Below, in pieces: positions 60,509-64,000 of a DNA stretch of 64,000 bases (its first letter is position 1; each line of letters starts with the position of its first letter). The position numbers were made by a program, and so were the translations under genes. Below the pieces are notes generated by a model. It ran no database searches, had not been told where the DNA came from, and worked only from the letters and a program-made list of their open reading frames with translations. The DNA comes from Thermoflavifilum thermophilum (lineage in GTDB: Bacteria; Bacteroidota; Bacteroidia; Chitinophagales; Chitinophagaceae), in the NCBI RefSeq assembly GCF_900116565.1, contig NZ_FPCJ01000001.1, forward strand, positions 1,178,001 through 1,242,000. Direction: 5' to 3'.

Positions 60509-61231
60509 TTGAGAATCTCTTGCATTCAACATGTGCCGTTTGAAAAGCCAGGCATGATTGAAACATGGGCCTTGACTCATCGTCATGCATTTAGCATTGT
60601 CCATCCTTATGCCGGACAATCATTCCCTGACCTATCGGAAACCGATATGCTGGTAATTATGGGCGGGCCCATGGGCGTGTATGAAGAAAACCAATATCCC
60701 TGGATGAAGGCCGAAAAATATGGGATAGAGAAAGCTATTCAGGCCGGTAAAAAAGTATTGGGTGTTTGCCTGGGTGCCCAGCTGATAGCCAACGTGCTGG
60801 GAGCAAGAGTGTATCCGCATGAGGAAAAAGAAATTGGATGGTTTCCGGTGTATCCCGAAAACACAAATCCGGCAGAAAATCCGTATGCAGCATTGTTTAT
60901 GCCCCGCTTAACGGTATTCCATTGGCATGGAGACACATTTGATCTGCCTTCGGGAGCGATTAACCTCGCCAGTTCTTCAGCCTGTCGTCACCAAATGTTT
61001 ACCTGGTCGAACCATGTAATGGGTTTGCAGTTTCATCTGGAAGTAGGAAAAGAAAATGTCGAGCAAATGCTCAGGGCCGGCCATGCAGAAGTGAATGAAG
61101 CACTTGCCAGGCAGCCCAAAGCCTCTTTTGTTCAACAGCCTGAATACATACTTGCTCAGACATCCCTGCATGCAGCAGCATGCCATCAATGCCTGCAAAG
61201 CCTGCTGGATATTTTTACAAAAGACGTTTAA
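60509..61231 (+). CDS. class I glutamine amidotransferase-like protein
   Basis: 240 residues starting at TTG (60509); the N-terminus RISCIQHVPFEKPGMIETWA agrees with family starts, and no ATG precedes it, so TTG is favoured. The triad Cys is in GVCLGAQLIANVLG near residue 87, and the His-x-Glu end is in GLQFHLEVGKENV. An MGGPMGVYEENQYPWM phrase is typical of GuaA-like standalone amidotransferases. Their substrates are varied and unknown here. The stop overlaps the convergent gene's stop by 3 bp. Confidence 0.87.
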   Translation: MRISCIQHVPFEKPGMIETWALTHRHAFSIVHPYAGQSFPDLSETDMLVIMGGPMGVYEENQYPWMKAEKYGIEKAIQAGKKVLGVCLGAQLIANVLGARVYPHEEKEIGWFPVYPENTNPAENPYAALFMPRLTVFHWHGDTFDLPSGAINLASSSACRHQMFTWSNHVMGLQFHLEVGKENVEQMLRAGHAEVNEALARQPKASFVQQPEYILAQTSLHAAACHQCLQSLLDIFTKDV

Positions 61232-62367
61232 TGTTCGATGGATCGTTTTGCTTCAGCCATCTGCCTGATAAATTGGTAAACCTGCTGATGCATGGATAAT
61301 TCCTCTTTGCTCAATGAAGCTGAAACCACCGGAATTTGCAGATGTGCGATAGGAATCTGTGCCGGCATTTGCTGAAATAGTGCTTCACAAGACTGCCGAC
61401 TAATATTCCATTTGTTGCTGAACGCGGACTGCAACAAAGACTGCCAGTATGCTTCCTGGCTGCAGATATATACATGAGGATGCGATATGGTAGCATCTGT
61501 ACTGATTTCCAATATCGGCGGCACAGCAGATTCGTTTTTGGATAACAAACATTCTGCTAATGTTTTTGAAAAGACAGGCGGGAAATGGTCCGGAATGCCT
61601 ATCACACAAAGGCTGACAGGTGTTTGGGTTGTCCGATTTAAAAAAGCATAACTCAACATTCCCAGCCAGCAGGCCTGCAAATCGCCCTTCCTGCAGATGA
61701 TGTACAGCACAGGTGATGAACTTTGTTTGCAGACTGCTGTCAATGAAGTCGTAAGCAGGCTATCCTTCATGCGGATATGCGCAGTTGACCGCACACTCTG
61801 CCCATCTTGCAGCATCACGTACTGCAGATAAATCACCGGAATGGAAAGCCTGGGAAATCGTGTGCTGTCGCAGATTTGCATCCATTTCTCCGGCAACTTG
61901 CCATACGCTATCCAGGCCTGCGCCCCGTTTTGTTCTGCCTGTCTGGCCGAAACATACATGACCTGCAAAGTATCGGTCAGGCTATCGGATGTGTAGAGGG
62001 CTTGCAAATTTACCAGCCAGGGCTTGTTTAATTCCTGAATACCAGCCAATACACTCGCATCCCAATCGCCTTCTCCACTGCAGGGAAGCGGAAAAAAATC
62101 TGTTCCCAGATTCAAATCTTTTCCGTTCAACTGCATGTTTGTTTCCGCTTTTGCAGTTCTTCCCACTTTCACCGCCCATTCATAGGTATGCAAACTATCC
62201 GCAAAACCATATTGCTGCAAACATGAAAACACTGCATTGCTATCCCGGCATGAAGCCGCTTGCTGCCAGGCTTTTTCCCAGGCATTGCGCCATTTTCGTT
62301 GTGCTGTGCCAGCGGAAAAAATAAGCAAACCCCAAACCACGCAAAGGATGAGTAAACCTGATTTCAT
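61228..62367 (-). CDS. secreted protein of unknown function
   Basis: 379 residues from the ATG at 62367, with a signal peptide (KSGLLILCVVWGLLIFSAGTAQ). I do not recognise a domain. The stretch about residues 110-200 (LYTSDSLTDTLQVMYVSARQAEQNGAQAWIAYGK, then IPVIYLQYVML) has the look of a protease-associated (PA) insert, and the following part could be a decayed M28-like peptidase, but no metal ligands are evident. Cys are frequent (about nine). It is convergent with the amidotransferase, the two stop codons overlapping, and divergent from gcvT. Confidence 0.65.
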   Translation of the reverse strand: MKSGLLILCVVWGLLIFSAGTAQRKWRNAWEKAWQQAASCRDSNAVFSCLQQYGFADSLHTYEWAVKVGRTAKAETNMQLNGKDLNLGTDFFPLPCSGEGDWDASVLAGIQELNKPWLVNLQALYTSDSLTDTLQVMYVSARQAEQNGAQAWIAYGKLPEKWMQICDSTRFPRLSIPVIYLQYVMLQDGQSVRSTAHIRMKDSLLTTSLTAVCKQSSSPVLYIICRKGDLQACWLGMLSYAFLNRTTQTPVSLCVIGIPDHFPPVFSKTLAECLLSKNESAVPPILEISTDATISHPHVYICSQEAYWQSLLQSAFSNKWNISRQSCEALFQQMPAQIPIAHLQIPVVSASLSKEELSMHQQVYQFIRQMAEAKRSIEH

Positions 62368-62432
62368 AAGCCGCAAATTGCGTGAATTTCTCCATCAATG
62401 ATCAGACCAATTCATGTGGAAAAAGAAAGAAT

Positions 62433-62440
62433 TATTTTTG
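62433..62440 (+). promoter_or_regulatory. -7-like box of gcvT
   Basis: TATTTTTG matches TAnnTTTG, 30 bp before the ATG at 62471. No TTTG partner at the expected spacing. No glycine riboswitch was seen in the 100-bp leader. Confidence 0.35.
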
Positions 62441-62470
62441 CCCGATCAGTTGCTTTTCCATTAGCTGCTT

Positions 62471-63568
62471 ATGATAAAAGTCACTCCTTTTCATGCCTTT
62501 CATCGTGCCGCTGGTGCACACATGGCCGCTTTTGCCGGATATGAAATGCCCATTTATTACACCAGCATCCAGGAAGAACATCTGGCCGTGAGGCAACGGG
62601 CCGGCCTGTTTGACGTGAGCCATATGGGCGAATTCATCATTCGTGGCCCCCAGGCATTGGATCTGGTGCAGCTCGTAACCACCAACGATGCAGCGAAACT
62701 GAGCGACGGACAGGCGCAATACAGCTGCATGACCCATGAACGGGGTGGCGTGCTCGACGATTTGATTGTGTATTGCATTGAAAAACAAAAAGTCTATATG
62801 CTGGTGGTCAATGCAGCCAATATTGCTGCAGACCGGGAATGGATTATCCAGCATAACGCCTTCGATGCAGAAGTGGTGGATATTTCCGAAAAAACCTGTT
62901 TACTGGCCCTGCAGGGTCCTGCTGCCTTGAATATTTTACAACCCTTCACCGACGTGGATTTGATCAAATTACCCTACTACCGGTTTGTAAAAACCAGCCT
63001 GCTGGGCTTCAAGCCCGTGCTGATCAGCGCCACCGGCTATACCGGAGCCGGCGGGGTGGAATTGTATTTTGAAAACAAAGATCAAGCTGCCGAAACCATC
63101 TGGCAAGCCTTAACTGAAGCCGGAAAGCCATACGACATGAAACTGGCTGGCCTGGGCGCCCGCGATACCCTGCGCCTCGAAATGGGCTATTGCCTGTACG
63201 GTCATGAGCTGAATCCGGATATCACCCCACTGGAAGCAGGCTTGGGCTGGATCGTGAAATGGAATAAAGACTTCATTGGTAAACCCGCCCTGCTTCAGCA
63301 AAAAGAACAAGGCATCGCCCGCAAGCTGGTAGGGTTTCGCCTGATCGAAAAAGGCATTCCCCGTCAAGACTATTCCATCCTCGACATGGAAGGCCGCCCC
63401 ATTGGACATGTTACTTCCGGAAGTTTTTCGCCTTCGCTGAACCAACCTATTGGCCTGGGTTATGTGGAAACAGCCTATGCACAGCCCGATACGCCCATCC
63501 AGATTCGGATTCGCAACCAGAACGTGAAAGCAGTGGTTACATCCCTGCCTTTTTTAAAAAAATCCTGA
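62471..63568 (+). CDS. gcvT: aminomethyltransferase of the glycine cleavage system (T protein)
   Basis: 365 residues, the usual length. T protein transfers the aminomethyl group from lipoyl-H protein to tetrahydrofolate, releasing ammonia. Visible are MPIYYTSIQEEHLAVRQRAGLFDVSHMGE, the catalytic Asp region GGVLDDLIVY (D96/D97), YTGAGGVELYFEN, LGARDTLRLEMGYCLYGHEL and GHVTSGSFSPSLNQPIGLGYV. All are diagnostic. gcvP and gcvH are not in the window. The downstream ArsR gene begins 56 bp later and has its own promoter, so it is not co-regulated. Confidence 0.96.
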   Translation: MIKVTPFHAFHRAAGAHMAAFAGYEMPIYYTSIQEEHLAVRQRAGLFDVSHMGEFIIRGPQALDLVQLVTTNDAAKLSDGQAQYSCMTHERGGVLDDLIVYCIEKQKVYMLVVNAANIAADREWIIQHNAFDAEVVDISEKTCLLALQGPAALNILQPFTDVDLIKLPYYRFVKTSLLGFKPVLISATGYTGAGGVELYFENKDQAAETIWQALTEAGKPYDMKLAGLGARDTLRLEMGYCLYGHELNPDITPLEAGLGWIVKWNKDFIGKPALLQQKEQGIARKLVGFRLIEKGIPRQDYSILDMEGRPIGHVTSGSFSPSLNQPIGLGYVETAYAQPDTPIQIRIRNQNVKAVVTSLPFLKKS

Positions 63569-63575
63569 AAAAAAT

Positions 63576-63618
63576 TTTGCCTGGAAAATGATTCATCGTA
63601 ATATTGCGATAAAGCAAT
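63576..63618 (+). promoter_or_regulatory. promoter and overlapping operator of the ArsR-type gene
   Basis: TTTG (63576-63579), 19 bp, then TAATATTG (63599-63606), close to the TAnnTTTG consensus. Overlapping it is an inverted repeat TATTGC-GATAAA-GCAATA (63602-63619), just 6 bp before the ATG. The arrangement fits autorepression. The 11-mer ATATTGCGATA (63601-63611) recurs inverted at 63981-63991. Confidence 0.65.
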
Positions 63619-63624
63619 AAAACG

Positions 63625-63954
63625 ATGGGGGCAATCAAATCCGATTTATTTACGCGAAAACAAAACGAGCTGGCTGCCATGGCCCGTGTGCTGGCACATC
63701 CAGCCCGTATTGCCATATTGCAGTACCTGTTAAAAAAGAATGCCTGTATCTGCGGCGACCTGGTCGATGAATTAGGATTGGCTCAGGCTACTATTTCGCA
63801 ACACCTGAAAGAGCTTCGGCTGGCAGGCCTCATCCAGGGAACCATCGAAGGGCCCAGCGTATGCTATTGCCTCAATCCGAAAACCTGGAAAAAATACCGC
63901 GAAAGCTTCATGCAACTGTTCCAGGAATTAGACGAAACCAGCTGTGAGTGCTAA
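63625..63954 (+). CDS. ArsR/SmtB-family metal-responsive repressor
   Basis: 109 residues forming a winged helix-turn-helix: [18 protein letters not shown], then the recognition helix [21 protein letters not shown] and the wing [12 protein letters not shown]. The CICGDLV phrase (Cys in alpha-3) resembles the ELCVCDL metal site of ArsR, and a SCEC tail adds two Cys, so thiol-metal or arsenite sensing is plausible. The ligand is not determinable. Its operator overlaps its own promoter, and a second copy lies after the gene, before whatever it controls beyond the window. Confidence 0.92.
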   Translation: MGAIKSDLFTRKQNELAAMARVLAHPARIAILQYLLKKNACICGDLVDELGLAQATISQHLKELRLAGLIQGTIEGPSVCYCLNPKTWKKYRESFMQLFQELDETSCEC

Positions 63955-63980
63955 AAAAATTTTCTTCTATCTAATCGTTA

Positions 63981-63991
63981 TATCGCAATAT
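63981..63991. promoter_or_regulatory. second ArsR-type operator half-site at the window end
   Basis: TATCGCAATAT, the exact reverse complement of ATATTGCGATA found in front of the repressor gene. Together with AATCGTTA to its left it forms an imperfect palindrome. It lies 27 bp after the repressor stop and probably controls a downstream gene outside the window. Confidence 0.55.
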
Positions 63992-64000
63992 TTCAATGTA

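Overview
The window looks like chromosomal DNA of a Bacteroidota bacterium, most likely a Chitinophagaceae-type genome. This is inferred from two GLPGLI-family genes next to a CarboxypepD_reg/outer-membrane beta-barrel gene, batB/batC, the long three-domain IspG, a CusA-CzcC fusion, a UpxY-type NusG paralogue, and promoter-like TAnnTTTG boxes close to start codons. No tRNA, rRNA, transposase, integrase, prophage or CRISPR array was recognised. Function calls rest on reading motifs by eye; no database search was possible.

Layout. 1-8.2 kb: the N-terminal part of a PcrA/UvrD helicase, then a minus-strand metal-efflux operon (small secreted protein, RND pump fused to its outer-membrane channel, periplasmic adaptor), then a hemerythrin-like protein coupled to a four-helix membrane protein. 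8.3-13 kb: an Ig-like lipoprotein and a UvrD-family helicase/PD-(D/E)XK nuclease cut in two by one in-frame TAA. 13-18.5 kb: SRPBCC protein, two tandem GLPGLI proteins and an outer-membrane barrel protein. 18.5-30.5 kb: mainly housekeeping genes (ispG, batC-batB, a ClC channel, metH as two genes, a DUF1593 protein, recR). 31-55.3 kb: one long minus-strand exopolysaccharide/O-antigen locus. 55.8-64 kb: chromate transporter, M1 aminopeptidase, haem-binding-domain protein, class I amidotransferase, an unknown secreted protein, gcvT and an ArsR-type repressor with its operator.

Polysaccharide locus. All genes run right to left. upxY (antiterminator), wza-like exporter and wzc-like tyrosine kinase come first, then asparagine synthetase, a GT9, a Wzx flippase, methyltransferases, several GT4 enzymes, a Wzy-like polymerase, GT2 enzymes and a NodU-type carbamoyltransferase. 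Together they describe assembly of an undecaprenyl-linked repeat unit, its decoration, flipping, polymerisation and export. Several genes inside (34.2-36.1, 39.0-40.7, 44.9-47.3 kb) are visibly more AT-rich than their neighbours, which suggests mosaic acquisition.

The most unusual feature is a family of modular hairpin repeats confined to 22.4-54.8 kb and sitting in most of the intergenic gaps there. Two copies are identical 109-bp direct repeats flanking the ClC gene. Two large composite copies (about 30.56-30.98 and 50.88-51.24 kb) lie in inverted orientation on either side of the 20-kb glycosyltransferase block. Within the family, a 20-bp perfect palindrome appears to be a separate module inserted into an older hairpin repeat, since two copies lack it.
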